This document shows positions 1 through 7,695 of a stretch of DNA of 55,997 bases, one piece after another (position 1 is the stretch's first letter; each line of letters starts with the position of its first letter). The notes under the pieces are model-generated. The model saw only the letters and a program-made list of their open reading frames with translations, was not told the DNA's origin and did no database searches. Source of the stretch: Akkermansia sp. (GTDB lineage Bacteria; Verrucomicrobiota; Verrucomicrobiia; Verrucomicrobiales; Akkermansiaceae); NCBI GenBank assembly GCA_024405435.1, contig JAKSOU010000007.1, forward strand, positions 1 through 55,997. Reading direction: 5' to 3'. Position numbers and translations under genes: made by a program.

Positions 1-53
1 CGCATCTTCTTGGCGGAGATGCGGGCATTCTTGTATACTGCTTTCACTTCCAT
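1..53 (-). CDS. rplV: Ribosomal protein L22, N-terminal fragment (cut by window edge)
   Basis: Only the first 17-18 codons are inside the window. They read MEVKAVYKNARISAKKMR, which matches the start of large-subunit protein L22 (a conserved xARISxKKxR segment near the N-terminus). L22 lines the peptide exit tunnel. In the standard S10 operon rplV follows rpsS directly; here it follows an unrelated coiled-coil gene after a 22-nt gap. The rest of the gene lies beyond position 1. Confidence 0.85.
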   Translation of the reverse strand, partial: MEVKAVYKNARISAKKM

Positions 54-75
54 TGTGTTAGTATTTGTTGAAGGT

Positions 76-786
76 TTAATCGTTTGATTTGACGGAAACC
101 ATATCGCCCACGGCGACGGAGAGGGAGGGGTTGAGGTGCTGCTGCACCAGGAGGCCGGCCACGGATTTTCGCACATCGGTGACCACGGCCATGGCAATGG
201 CCTGGTCGCCGCGTGAGATTTCCATGGTCATGCCCACCTCCACCTTTCCGGCGCGCCCGGCGTTGATGACGATCAGCCCGGATTCGGAATCGATGCTCAG
301 CACCTTCGCCTCATCCACGGAGCCGCCCGCCAGCTCGTCCGCCTTCGTCCGGCGCAGCCCAAGGGCCACGTCCAGATCGCGCACGGCCGTCTCCAGCGCC
401 TCGCGCGCCGCCTGGTCTTCCACCAGCGCGCTGCGCATGTAGGCCACCAGGGCGGAGGTGAGGCGCAGCGAGCTTTGGCGCACGGCCTCCAGCTCGGCAC
501 GCACAGACTCCAGCTGCGCGGCGGTTTCGATGAGCTTTTCCTCGCGGTCGCCCAGGGCGGAACCGCCCAGGGCCTCCATGCGGGAGCGGACCTCGCGGAG
601 CTGCTTGCGCGCCTCGTCGGCATCCGCCCTGGCAATGGCGTAGCTTTCGCGGAGGGTGGCAAGCTGTCGCTCCAGCTGGCTGATCTTGGCATCCTTGCCG
701 GGGTCTGTATCCTGCGCGCAGGCCGCCGCGCCCGCCACCGCAAGGGTGAGGGTGAGGAGGGATGCACTGCGCAGGATGGAGCCCAT
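76..786 (-). CDS. Exported coiled-coil protein inserted in the S10 operon
   Basis: 236 aa. The N-terminus has a short basic start and a hydrophobic core ending in AGAAACAQD, so it is exported, perhaps as a lipoprotein, although the lipobox (AAAC) is poor. Residues about 30-110 are a heptad-rich coiled coil (KISQLERQLATLRESYA). The last 75 residues form a small beta-rich domain with the pattern INAGRAGKVEVGMTMEI...VAVGDMV, seen at the ends of many envelope coiled-coil proteins of unknown role. It starts 24 nt after rpsS and ends 22 nt before rplV on the same strand, so it should be co-transcribed with ribosomal genes. I do not recognise a function. An envelope protein here is unexpected, since rpsS-rplV is one of the most conserved gene junctions in bacteria. 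Confidence 0.8.
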   Translation of the reverse strand: MGSILRSASLLTLTLAVAGAAACAQDTDPGKDAKISQLERQLATLRESYAIARADADEARKQLREVRSRMEALGGSALGDREEKLIETAAQLESVRAELEAVRQSSLRLTSALVAYMRSALVEDQAAREALETAVRDLDVALGLRRTKADELAGGSVDEAKVLSIDSESGLIVINAGRAGKVEVGMTMEISRGDQAIAMAVVTDVRKSVAGLLVQQHLNPSLSVAVGDMVSVKSND

Positions 787-810
787 GGCTTGGTTTCTGT
801 CTTGGTTGGT

Positions 811-1080
811 TTACTTCTTGCCGATGCCGCCGTGCGCCTTGAAGATGCGGGTGGGGGCAAACTCGCCGAGCTTGTGGCCCACCATGTTCTCCGTTACGTA
901 CACCGTGGCGAACGCCTTGCCGGTATGCACCAGGAAGGTCAGGCCCACAAAGTCCGGAATCACCATGGAGGCGCGGCTCCACGTCTTGATCGGCTTGCGG
1001 TCCCCGCTCTGCAGCTGGGCGTCAACCTTGTCGAGAAGAGGCTGGCTTACGAAGGGTCCTTTTTTGAGGGAACGTCCCAT
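811..1080 (-). CDS. rpsS: 30S ribosomal protein S19
   Basis: 89 aa, full length for S19. It begins [11 protein letters not shown] and contains the diagnostic segment [16 protein letters not shown], which contacts S13 and 16S rRNA in the head of the small subunit. It follows rplB after 29 nt in the same direction, the standard S10-operon order. The next gene downstream should be rplV but is the coiled-coil gene at 76-786. Confidence 0.98.
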   Translation of the reverse strand: MGRSLKKGPFVSQPLLDKVDAQLQSGDRKPIKTWSRASMVIPDFVGLTFLVHTGKAFATVYVTENMVGHKLGEFAPTRIFKAHGGIGKK

Positions 1081-1109
1081 TGTTCTAATCTATGGTTGAG
1101 GGTTGATGA

Positions 1110-1943
1110 TTACTTGGCGTTACGGCGCTGCACGATGAAGACATCGGAGGGCTTGCGGATACGGCGGGTCTTCTGGCCCTTGACATGTCCCCACGGGGAC
1201 TTCAGGTGCTGGCGACCGCCACCGGACTTGGACTTACCCTCACCACCGCCGTTGGGGTGGTCCACAGGGTTCATGCACATACCGCGCACGGTGGGGCGGA
1301 TGCCCATCCAGCGGGTGCGGCCGGCCTTGCCGGAAGACTCGTTCATGTGCTGGGCGTTGCCCACCTGGCCGATGGTGCAGTAGCACTCCACGCGGAACTT
1401 GCGGATTTCGCCGGAGGGCATCTTCACCAGGGCGTACTCGCCGTCGCGGTTGGAGAGCACGGCCTGCTGGCCGGCGGAGCGGGCAATCTTGCCGCCCGTG
1501 CCGGGGCGCACCTCGATGTTGTGGATGGCCGTGCCCAGCGGCACGTTCTTGAGCGGCATCGCGTTGCCCACCTTCGGGGCCACGTTCTCTCCGCTCTGAA
1601 CCGTCATGCCCACGCTCAGCCCCGCAGGCGCCAGGATGTAGCTCTTGGCTCCGTCCGGGTACTGCACAAGCGCAATGCGGCAGGTGCGGTTCGGATCGTA
1701 CTCGATGGCCAGCACGGTGGCCGCCTCGCGGCGCGTGCGGCGGAAATCCACCAAACGGTAGTGGAACTTGTGGCCACCGCCGATGTGGCGGGTGGTGATG
1801 CGGCCGTTGTTGTTGCGGCCGCCGCTCTTGCGGATGGGCTCCAGCAGGCTCTTCTCAGGCTTGCCCTTCGTGATTTCCTCGAAGGACGGCAGCACCTTGT
1901 AGCGGTTGGAAGGCGTGGTAGGCTTGAATGACTTGAGTGACAT
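1110..1943 (-). CDS. rplB: 50S ribosomal protein L2
   Basis: 277 aa, normal length. L2 is needed for subunit joining and peptidyl-transferase activity. The N-terminal [16 protein letters not shown], the RNA-binding segment [18 protein letters not shown], and the C-terminal [17 protein letters not shown] with its conserved functional histidine are all present. It lies 28 nt after rplW in the usual order. Confidence 0.98.
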   Translation of the reverse strand: MSLKSFKPTTPSNRYKVLPSFEEITKGKPEKSLLEPIRKSGGRNNNGRITTRHIGGGHKFHYRLVDFRRTRREAATVLAIEYDPNRTCRIALVQYPDGAKSYILAPAGLSVGMTVQSGENVAPKVGNAMPLKNVPLGTAIHNIEVRPGTGGKIARSAGQQAVLSNRDGEYALVKMPSGEIRKFRVECYCTIGQVGNAQHMNESSGKAGRTRWMGIRPTVRGMCMNPVDHPNGGGEGKSKSGGGRQHLKSPWGHVKGQKTRRIRKPSDVFIVQRRNAK

Positions 1944-1971
1944 AATAGCTTACTTGGTTGGGGGTTCCGGG

Positions 1972-2256
1972 TTATACGAGGTCCAGGCTCTCACCGGGCG
2001 CCAGGCGCACGTACGCCTTCTTCCACGCGGGGGAGGTGCCGGCGGCCTTCGTGCGCTTGCGGCGCTCTTTGCCGTCGTAGTTCGCCGTGCGTACGGAGAC
2101 GGCCTTCTTGCCGAATGCCTTCTCCACGGCCTTCTTGATATCAACCTTGGTGGCCTTCACGTCCACCTCCAGCGTGATCACGCCGTTGGCCTCGTGAAGC
2201 ACCGTGGCCTTTTCGGACACACGCGGGCTCTTGATTACGTCGTAGATGTCGTTCAT
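1972..2256 (-). CDS. rplW: 50S ribosomal protein L23
   Basis: 94 aa. It opens MNDIYDVIKSPRVSEKAT, the typical L23 start (ixxPxxTEKa), followed by the conserved VDVKATKVDIKKAVEKAFG helix. L23 sits at the exit-tunnel rim and is the docking site for trigger factor and SRP. Only 2 nt separate the stop of rplD from this start, so the two are probably translationally coupled. Confidence 0.97.
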   Translation of the reverse strand: MNDIYDVIKSPRVSEKATVLHEANGVITLEVDVKATKVDIKKAVEKAFGKKAVSVRTANYDGKERRKRTKAAGTSPAWKKAYVRLAPGESLDLV

Positions 2257-2258
2257 GG

Positions 2259-2867
2259 TTACTTGGTGCGGTTGGCGATGGTTTCCAGTGCGGATTCAAC
2301 GATGACGACCTTGCGGGCGTCAAGCAGCTGCTCCACGTTCACCTCTGCGGCAGACATCAGCAGCACCTCCGCAACGTTGCGGCCGGAGCGCTTCGTCTTC
2401 TCGTCAAAGGACTCGGCGATGATGAGGATCTTCTTGCCTTCGGCAATGGCGGACACCGCCGCCACAAAGCTCTTGGTCTTGCCGTCCTCAATGCTGAAGG
2501 AGGGCACGGTGACCACCTTGCCGCCGGAGATGATGTCGCCCAGCACGCGGCGCAGGGCCAGCTTGCGGGTGCTCTTGTTCACCTTCTTGGAGTAGTCGCA
2601 CGGGCGCGGGCCGAACACCACGCCGCCACCCACGAAGATGGGGCTCTGGTGGTCGCCGTGGCGGGCGTTGCCGGTACCCTTCTGGCGGTAGATCTTCTTG
2701 TTGTTGCCGGCCACTTCCGCGCGGGTCTTGGTGTTGGCGGATCCGGTGCGGCGGTTGGCGCGGTAGGCGGTCACCAGGTCATGCACGGCCTGGCTGCCCT
2801 TCTCCGGTCCCACGGTCACGATGTTCGCGGCGGTGGCGGCCTCTATGGTTAATTGATTAGCGGACAT
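2259..2867 (-). CDS. rplD: 50S ribosomal protein L4
   Basis: 202 aa. The conserved loop that reaches into the exit tunnel is visible: [20 protein letters not shown], followed by a VVFGP segment. In other bacteria L4 can repress its own operon; no such leader can be shown here. An AGGAG Shine-Dalgarno sequence lies about 9 nt before the ATG. It is between rplC and rplW as expected. Confidence 0.97.
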   Translation of the reverse strand: MSANQLTIEAATAANIVTVGPEKGSQAVHDLVTAYRANRRTGSANTKTRAEVAGNNKKIYRQKGTGNARHGDHQSPIFVGGGVVFGPRPCDYSKKVNKSTRKLALRRVLGDIISGGKVVTVPSFSIEDGKTKSFVAAVSAIAEGKKILIIAESFDEKTKRSGRNVAEVLLMSAAEVNVEQLLDARKVVIVESALETIANRTK

Positions 2868-2894
2868 AGATAGGTTCTCCTAGTTCGTGTTGAT

Positions 2895-3539
2895 TTATTT
2901 GCCGGTCTTCTTCTTGGCGGGGCGGATGACCACGTAGGATCCCTTGGCGCCGGGAACCGGGCCGGAGATGAGGATCACGTTGTCTTCCTTGCGCACCTGG
3001 ACGACCTTGAGGTTCTGCACCGTGCGGCGCTCGTTGCCCATGTGGCCGGGCATCTTCTGGCCCTTCCAGATGCGGGAGGGGGTGGCGCAGGCGCCCACAC
3101 CGCCGGTGCGGCGGTGCATCATGGAGCCGTGGGCCATGGGGGAGCCGTGGAAGTTGTGGCGGCGCATCACACCCTGGAAGCCCTTGCCCTTGGAGGTGCC
3201 GATGACATCCACCCACGCGCCCTCCTCAAAGAGCTCGCAGCCCGGATGCGCGGCGCCCTCGGCCGGCAGCTCGGAGGCCTCCACGCGGAACTCCTTGAGC
3301 AGTTTCGCGGGGGCTATGCCCAGCTTCTTGAAGTGGCCGGCCACAGGCTTGGAGAGGCGGCTCTCCTTCTGCGCGTCGAACGCCACCTGAACGGCCGTGT
3401 AGCCGTCCTTCTCGGCGGTCTTCACCTGGCCGTAGGTGTTGCCTGCCACGTCGATGACGGTGACGGGAATCATGGCTCCGGTCTCCTTGTTGAAGACGCG
3501 GGTCATGCCAACCTTCTTACCAATAAGTCCTAATGACAT
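2895..3539 (-). CDS. rplC: 50S ribosomal protein L3
   Basis: 214 aa. It begins MSLGLIGKKVGMTRVF and has the signature GTSKGKGFQGVMRRHNFHG plus a following HRRTGGVG, the parts of L3 that reach the peptidyl-transferase centre and contain the glutamine methylated in other bacteria. It lies 38 nt downstream of rpsJ in the standard order. Confidence 0.98.
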   Translation of the reverse strand: MSLGLIGKKVGMTRVFNKETGAMIPVTVIDVAGNTYGQVKTAEKDGYTAVQVAFDAQKESRLSKPVAGHFKKLGIAPAKLLKEFRVEASELPAEGAAHPGCELFEEGAWVDVIGTSKGKGFQGVMRRHNFHGSPMAHGSMMHRRTGGVGACATPSRIWKGQKMPGHMGNERRTVQNLKVVQVRKEDNVILISGPVPGAKGSYVVIRPAKKKTGK

Positions 3540-3577
3540 GTTTGTAAATCAGAGTTGAGGGTTGATAATGTCAGGGC

Positions 3578-3886
3578 TTAGATCTTGATCATGATATCCA
3601 CGCCGGCCGGCAGGTTGAGCTTCTTGAGCTCTTCCACCGTGCGCGAGGTCGGGTCGACGATGTCGAGCAGACGCTTGTGCGTGCGGATTTCAAACTGATC
3701 GGCGGATTTCTTGTTAACATGGACCGAGCGGTTCACAGAGAACTTCTCGATACGAGTCGGCAAAGGAATCGGCCCTGCGACTTTTGCACCTGTACGCTTC
3801 GCGGTCTCGACGATCTCCGAGGCGGAGTGGTCGATGGCGCGGCTGTCAAATGCACGGAGACGGATGCGGATTTTGGGACTTTGCAT
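3578..3886 (-). CDS. rpsJ: 30S ribosomal protein S10
   Basis: 102 aa, canonical length. It contains [15 protein letters not shown] near the start and VDIMIKI at the end. S10 is part of the small-subunit head and is also the NusE antitermination factor. The gene follows fusA after 37 nt. In E. coli tufA separates these two; tuf is absent here, so the str and S10 operons are joined directly. Confidence 0.98.
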   Translation of the reverse strand: MQSPKIRIRLRAFDSRAIDHSASEIVETAKRTGAKVAGPIPLPTRIEKFSVNRSVHVNKKSADQFEIRTHKRLLDIVDPTSRTVEELKKLNLPAGVDIMIKI

Positions 3887-3923
3887 GAACGTGCGGTTAT
3901 GTTTGGGTTAGTAATAGGTTGGT

Positions 3924-6107
3924 TTATTTGGCGTCGCCACCGCGAGCCTTGACGATTTGGGCGACAAGGTTCGGGGGGACCTGTTCGAAGTGGGAGGGTT
4001 CCATGGAGTAGGATGCCAGGCCCTTGGAGAGGGTGCGGATATCCGTGGAGTAGCCGAACATCTCCGCCAGGGGAACCTTGGCGGTGAGAATGCACTCGGC
4101 ACCGCGGTGCTCCATGTTGCTCACGTTGGCGCGGCGGCGGTTGAGGTCGCCCATGATGTCGCCCTGGTTCTCGGCGGGGGTGGTCACCTCCACGCTCATG
4201 ATGGGCTCCAGCAGCACGGGGCCGCACTTCACAAAGGCGTTCTTCATGGCGAAGATGGCAGCCATCTTGAAGGCGTTTTCGTTGGAGTCCACCTCGTGGT
4301 AGGAACCGTCCACCACGTCCACCTCCACGTCTTCCACGGGGTAACCGGCAACGGTGCCGGAGTTCATGGCTTCGTTGAGGCCGGCGTACACGGCGTTCAT
4401 GTACTCCTTGGGAATGGCGCCGCCAACCATCTTGTTGGCAATCTTGAGGCCGGTGCCGCGCTCGCCGGGGCGCATGTCGATGACGACGTCACCGTACTGG
4501 CCGCGGCCGCCGGACTGCTTGACGAGCTTGCCCTGCACGCGCTCGGCGCTCTTGGTGATGGTTTCGCGGTAGGCGATCTGGGGCTTGCCGGTGTTGGCCT
4601 CCACCTTGAACTCGCGCTTGAGGCGGTCCACGATGATGTCGAGGTGAAGCTCGCCCATGCCGGCGATGATGGTCTGCCCGGTCTCCTCATCGGTCTTCAC
4701 GCGGAAGGTCGGGTCTTCTGCGGAGAGGCGCTGGAGGGCGTTGGACATCTTCTCCTGGTCGGCCTTGGTAAGGGGTTCCACGGCCATGGAAATCACGGTG
4801 TCCGGGAAGGTCGGCGGCTCCAGCGTGTAGTCGAAGTCGTCAGCTGCCAGCGTGTCGCCCGTGGTGGCGTTCTTCAAGCCCACAATGGCGGCAATGTCGC
4901 CGGAGTACACGGCGTCCACGTCCGTGTGCACGTTGGCCTGGATCTGGAGGAGACGGCCCACGCGCTCGCGCTTGCGGGTGCGGGGGTTGTACACGGTGTC
5001 GCCCTTGTGGATCACGCCGGTGTACACGCGGATGAACACCAGGGAGCCCACGAACTTGTCAGCCCAGAGCTTGAATGCCAGGGCAATGGGCTTGTCCTCG
5101 TCGGAGGGGATGATTTCCTTGGTCTCGAAGGTCTCGTAGCCGTTTTCGTCGAGGCCGTTGGAGATGGTGGAGGTCACGGTTGCCACCTTGGCCTCCAGCG
5201 GGGAGGGCAGGTAGTCCACCACGGCGTCCAGCAGGGCCTGCACGCCCTTGTTCTTGAACGCGGAGCCACCGGCCACGGGCACAAACTTGTTCGCGATGGT
5301 GGCGCGGCGGATGGCAGCCTTCAGCGTCGGCGCGTCGATCGGCTCCTCCATCAGGAATAGCTCGGCCAGCTCGTCGTCCACGTCGGCCACCTTCTCCTTG
5401 AGCTCCTGCAGGGCGGCCTCGGCCTCCTCCTTAAGCTCGGCGGGAATGTCGGTCACCTCGTAGGTGGAGCCCAGACGGTCGTTGTCGGAGTAGATGATGG
5501 CCTTCTGGTTCACCACGTCGATCTGGCCGCGCAGCTGGTCCTCCGCGCCGATGGGAACGAGGATGGAGGCGGCGTTGGCATGCAGCTTGTTGCGGATGCC
5601 GTCCAGCACGTTGGCGAAATTGGCGCCCGTGCGGTCCATCTTGTTGACGAAGCAGATGCGGGGCACGTTGTACTTGGTGGCCTGGCGCCACACGGTCTGG
5701 GTCTGGGGCTGAACGCCGGCCACACCGCAGAACACCACGATGGCACCGTCCAGCACGCGCAGGGAGCGCTCCACCTCGGCGGTGAAGTCCACGTGCCCGG
5801 GGGTGTCGATGACGTTGAGCTGGAAGTTCTCGTTCTCGTAGATCTTGTAGCAGCCCTCGGCGGGCAGCTGTTTCCAGTTGGTGGTGACGGCGGCGGAGGT
5901 GATGGTGATGCCGCGCTCCTGCTCCTGCTCCATCCAGTCGGTCGTCGCAGACCCTTCGTGGGTCTCGCCGATCTTGTGGATCATGCCGGTGTAGAAGAGG
6001 ATGCGTTCGGAGAGCGTGGTTTTGCCACCGTCGATGTGAGCGGCGATACCGAAGTTGCGGTAGCGCTCAAGCGGGGCCTTGCGGTCGGGGCTGCTTACAC
6101 TTGCCAT
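3924..6107 (-). CDS. fusA: Translation elongation factor G
   Basis: 727 aa, slightly longer than the usual 690-710. The GTPase P-loop reads AHIDGGKTT (most EF-Gs have AHIDAGKTT). The switch II DTPGHVDF and the G4 motif NKMDRTGANF are intact. The domain IV tip is seen in GGRGQYGDV, and domain V ends normally. EF-G drives tRNA-mRNA translocation and, with RRF, ribosome recycling. It lies 70 nt after rpsG in the str operon arrangement and feeds into rpsJ. Confidence 0.97.
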   Translation of the reverse strand: MASVSSPDRKAPLERYRNFGIAAHIDGGKTTLSERILFYTGMIHKIGETHEGSATTDWMEQEQERGITITSAAVTTNWKQLPAEGCYKIYENENFQLNVIDTPGHVDFTAEVERSLRVLDGAIVVFCGVAGVQPQTQTVWRQATKYNVPRICFVNKMDRTGANFANVLDGIRNKLHANAASILVPIGAEDQLRGQIDVVNQKAIIYSDNDRLGSTYEVTDIPAELKEEAEAALQELKEKVADVDDELAELFLMEEPIDAPTLKAAIRRATIANKFVPVAGGSAFKNKGVQALLDAVVDYLPSPLEAKVATVTSTISNGLDENGYETFETKEIIPSDEDKPIALAFKLWADKFVGSLVFIRVYTGVIHKGDTVYNPRTRKRERVGRLLQIQANVHTDVDAVYSGDIAAIVGLKNATTGDTLAADDFDYTLEPPTFPDTVISMAVEPLTKADQEKMSNALQRLSAEDPTFRVKTDEETGQTIIAGMGELHLDIIVDRLKREFKVEANTGKPQIAYRETITKSAERVQGKLVKQSGGRGQYGDVVIDMRPGERGTGLKIANKMVGGAIPKEYMNAVYAGLNEAMNSGTVAGYPVEDVEVDVVDGSYHEVDSNENAFKMAAIFAMKNAFVKCGPVLLEPIMSVEVTTPAENQGDIMGDLNRRRANVSNMEHRGAECILTAKVPLAEMFGYSTDIRTLSKGLASYSMEPSHFEQVPPNLVAQIVKARGGDAK

Positions 6108-6177
6108 AATAGTAATATGAATGTTTGGGGTTCAGAGATTACGTCTTGCGATAAAACGAGAAACTTCCGCCGGTTCC

Positions 6178-6651
6178 TTACCAGCGGAAGTGAGCGAATG
6201 CACGGTTTGCCTGCGCCATCTTGTGCACATCGTCGCGCTTGCGCACGGCGGCACCCTGGTTGGCGGCGGCTTCCTTGATTTCGTTTGCCAGCGCCTTCGC
6301 CATGGGCACACCCTTGCGGCTGCGCGCATAGCCGATGATCCAGCGCATGGCCAGGGCCTCGGAACGGTCGGGCGCAACCTCCAGCGGTACCTGGTAGGTG
6401 GCGCCGCCCACGCGGCGGCTCTTCACCTCCACGCGCGGCTTCGCGTTCTCGATGGCGCGGGTCAGGATTTCAAGCGGGCTCACTGTGTCCGTGCCCTCGT
6501 TGGCAAGGTCTATCGCCTTGTACACGATGCGCTCGGCCAGGGAGCGCTTGCCGGCCAGCATCACCTTGCCGATGAGCTTGCCAACAAGCACGGAATCGTA
6601 ACGGGAGTCACGATGTTCAATCTTCTTGTAGACGCGTTTGCGACGGGCCAT
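6178..6651 (-). CDS. rpsG: 30S ribosomal protein S7
   Basis: 157 aa. It begins MARRKRVYKK and contains the conserved GLTD-like region VSPLEILTRAIENAKPRVEV and the RRVGGATYQVPLEV segment that binds 16S rRNA and organises the small-subunit head. It is placed between rpsL (24-nt gap) and fusA, the classic str order. Confidence 0.98.
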   Translation of the reverse strand: MARRKRVYKKIEHRDSRYDSVLVGKLIGKVMLAGKRSLAERIVYKAIDLANEGTDTVSPLEILTRAIENAKPRVEVKSRRVGGATYQVPLEVAPDRSEALAMRWIIGYARSRKGVPMAKALANEIKEAAANQGAAVRKRDDVHKMAQANRAFAHFRW

Positions 6652-6675
6652 AACTTTATTCTATGTTGGGGGTTC

Positions 6676-7062
6676 TTACTTCTTGGCGGCTTCCTTGGGG
6701 CGCTTGGCACCATACTTGGAGCGGCCGCGGCGGCGCTTCTCCACTCCCAGGCAGTCCAGCGCGCCGCGCACAATGTGGTAGCGCACACCCGGAAGGTCCT
6801 TCACACGGCCACCGCGAACCAGCACTATGCTGTGCTCCTGCAGGTTGTGGCCTTCTCCGCCAATATAGGCGATCACTTCCTCGCCGTTCGTCAGGCGGAC
6901 TTTTGCAACTTTACGAAGAGCCGAGTTCGGCTTCTTCGGCGTGCGGGTCATCACCTGGAGGCAGACCCCGCGGCGCTGCGGGCAGCTGTGAAGAGCGCGA
7001 GACTTCGACTTCTCTTCCGGTACGGTTCGTCCCTTGCGGACGAGTTGATTGATGGTCGGCAT
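6676..7062 (-). CDS. rpsL: 30S ribosomal protein S12
   Basis: 128 aa starting [13 protein letters not shown] longer reading frame exists upstream, but this ATG has the Shine-Dalgarno sequence AGAAGGAAAC just before it and gives the family's normal start. The decoding-site loops are present: [15 protein letters not shown] (with the lysine linked to streptomycin resistance) and a later [15 protein letters not shown]. It is the first gene of the long ribosomal operon and lies about 140 nt downstream of the promoter near 7209-7236. Confidence 0.98.
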   Translation of the reverse strand: MPTINQLVRKGRTVPEEKSKSRALHSCPQRRGVCLQVMTRTPKKPNSALRKVAKVRLTNGEEVIAYIGGEGHNLQEHSIVLVRGGRVKDLPGVRYHIVRGALDCLGVEKRRRGRSKYGAKRPKEAAKK

Positions 7063-7092
7063 GTTTCCTTCTAGTTTGTGGTTTACGGGGCC

Positions 7093-7135
7093 TTGCCGGC
7101 AATCCTGCAAGTTCCTCTCCCTAGAGGAAACCTGC
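7093..7135 (-). promoter_or_regulatory. Structured 5' leader of the str-S10 operon
   Basis: Between promoter and rpsL the transcript can fold a hairpin with arms GTTTCCTC and GAGGAAC (one bulge) plus outer GCA/TGC pairs, and next to it is a perfect 10-bp palindrome, TTGCCGGCAA. Ribosomal operon leaders often carry a repressor-protein site. Whether S7, S12 or another protein binds here cannot be told from sequence. Confidence 0.4.
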
Positions 7136-7208
7136 CGTTTTTCCGGCGGCGGACCCGATAGTTCCCTGCTTGTGTTGCCTAGTTGTTTTGCGGCATGCAG
7201 GGGCGCTC

Positions 7209-7236
7209 ATTCTAGCCGTTTTTTCCCATTTGGCAA
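7209..7236 (-). promoter_or_regulatory. Promoter of the str-S10 ribosomal operon
   Basis: On the minus strand: TTGCCA, 16-bp spacer, TAGAAT. Directly upstream of the -35 box (7237-7280) lie four runs of 6-8 A residues, resembling an UP element. It is the only good promoter before rpsL. Confidence 0.75.
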
Positions 7237-7681
7237 GCCTTTTTTTTCATTTTTTGCATTTTTTTCGCTTTTTTCATGATGGTTAGGATTGGTTAAATAA
7301 TGGCCCGCCGCCGGAATATGTGATTTTCAGGGGGCGCGGTACGCATGTGCATATATGATTGCAGGGAAGGGGGGAATGCAATGATTGGAGATAACGAACC
7401 CATGAGATATGCGACCCTTGGCGTGTATCCACCCCGCGCCCGTCTTCGCGCGTTGCGCTACGCCGAGGCAGGCAAGGCGGGGTTCCGTGGTGGGTATGCG
7501 TAGGTGGTTGTCCCCCCGGGTTTCGCCCGGGGCTAAAAAAGTTGACGCCACCAAGGTGGCTCAAGTTAGTCGCGGCGGAGCCGCGCGCCAAAGTGTTTCA
7601 TCTGGCGGATTGCCAGATGAAACTCACCCACAACCGCGCCGAACGGCGCGGCTAACTTCCCAAATTGTAAATTGTAAATCG
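7237..7681. other. Intergenic region between str operon promoter and pbpC 3' end
   Basis: A stretch without a credible gene. From left to right it holds the A-tracts upstream of the ribosomal promoter, about 230 bp without recognisable signals (7281-7513), the array of five hairpins, and the AT-rich repeat that runs into the end of pbpC. Short open frames on the minus strand cross the hairpins and show no protein-like composition, so I do not call them genes. Confidence 0.7.
7514..7651. repeat. Array of five consecutive perfect hairpins
   Basis: Five stem-loops follow one another: CCCCGGG/CCCGGGG (7514-7532), GCCACC/GGTGGC (7547-7560), CGCGGC/GCCGCG (7571-7585), TTTCATCTGGC/GCCAGATGAAA (7596-7622) and CCGCGCCG/CGGCGCGG (7634-7651). 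All stems are perfect and loops are 2-5 nt. They lie just downstream of pbpC. They may terminate or stabilise the pbpC transcript, or be remnants of small repeat insertions. Confidence 0.75.
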
Positions 7682-7695
7682 TCAATTGTAAATCC
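7655..7695 (-). repeat. AT-rich post-stop repeat, copy 1 (overlaps pbpC end)
   Basis: Built from short TTTAC(A/G)ATT units with GACGATT, reading on the minus strand GGATTTACAATTGACGATTT and onward to TTTGGGAA. It matches four other copies in this window. This copy supplies the last codons and the stop of pbpC and is followed by a GC-rich hairpin. Confidence 0.85.

Noticed and set aside
7283-7591. Minus-strand frames of 75 and 102 codons in the gap left of pbpC
   Set aside because: They cross several perfect hairpins, have no ribosome-binding site and no protein-like pattern.
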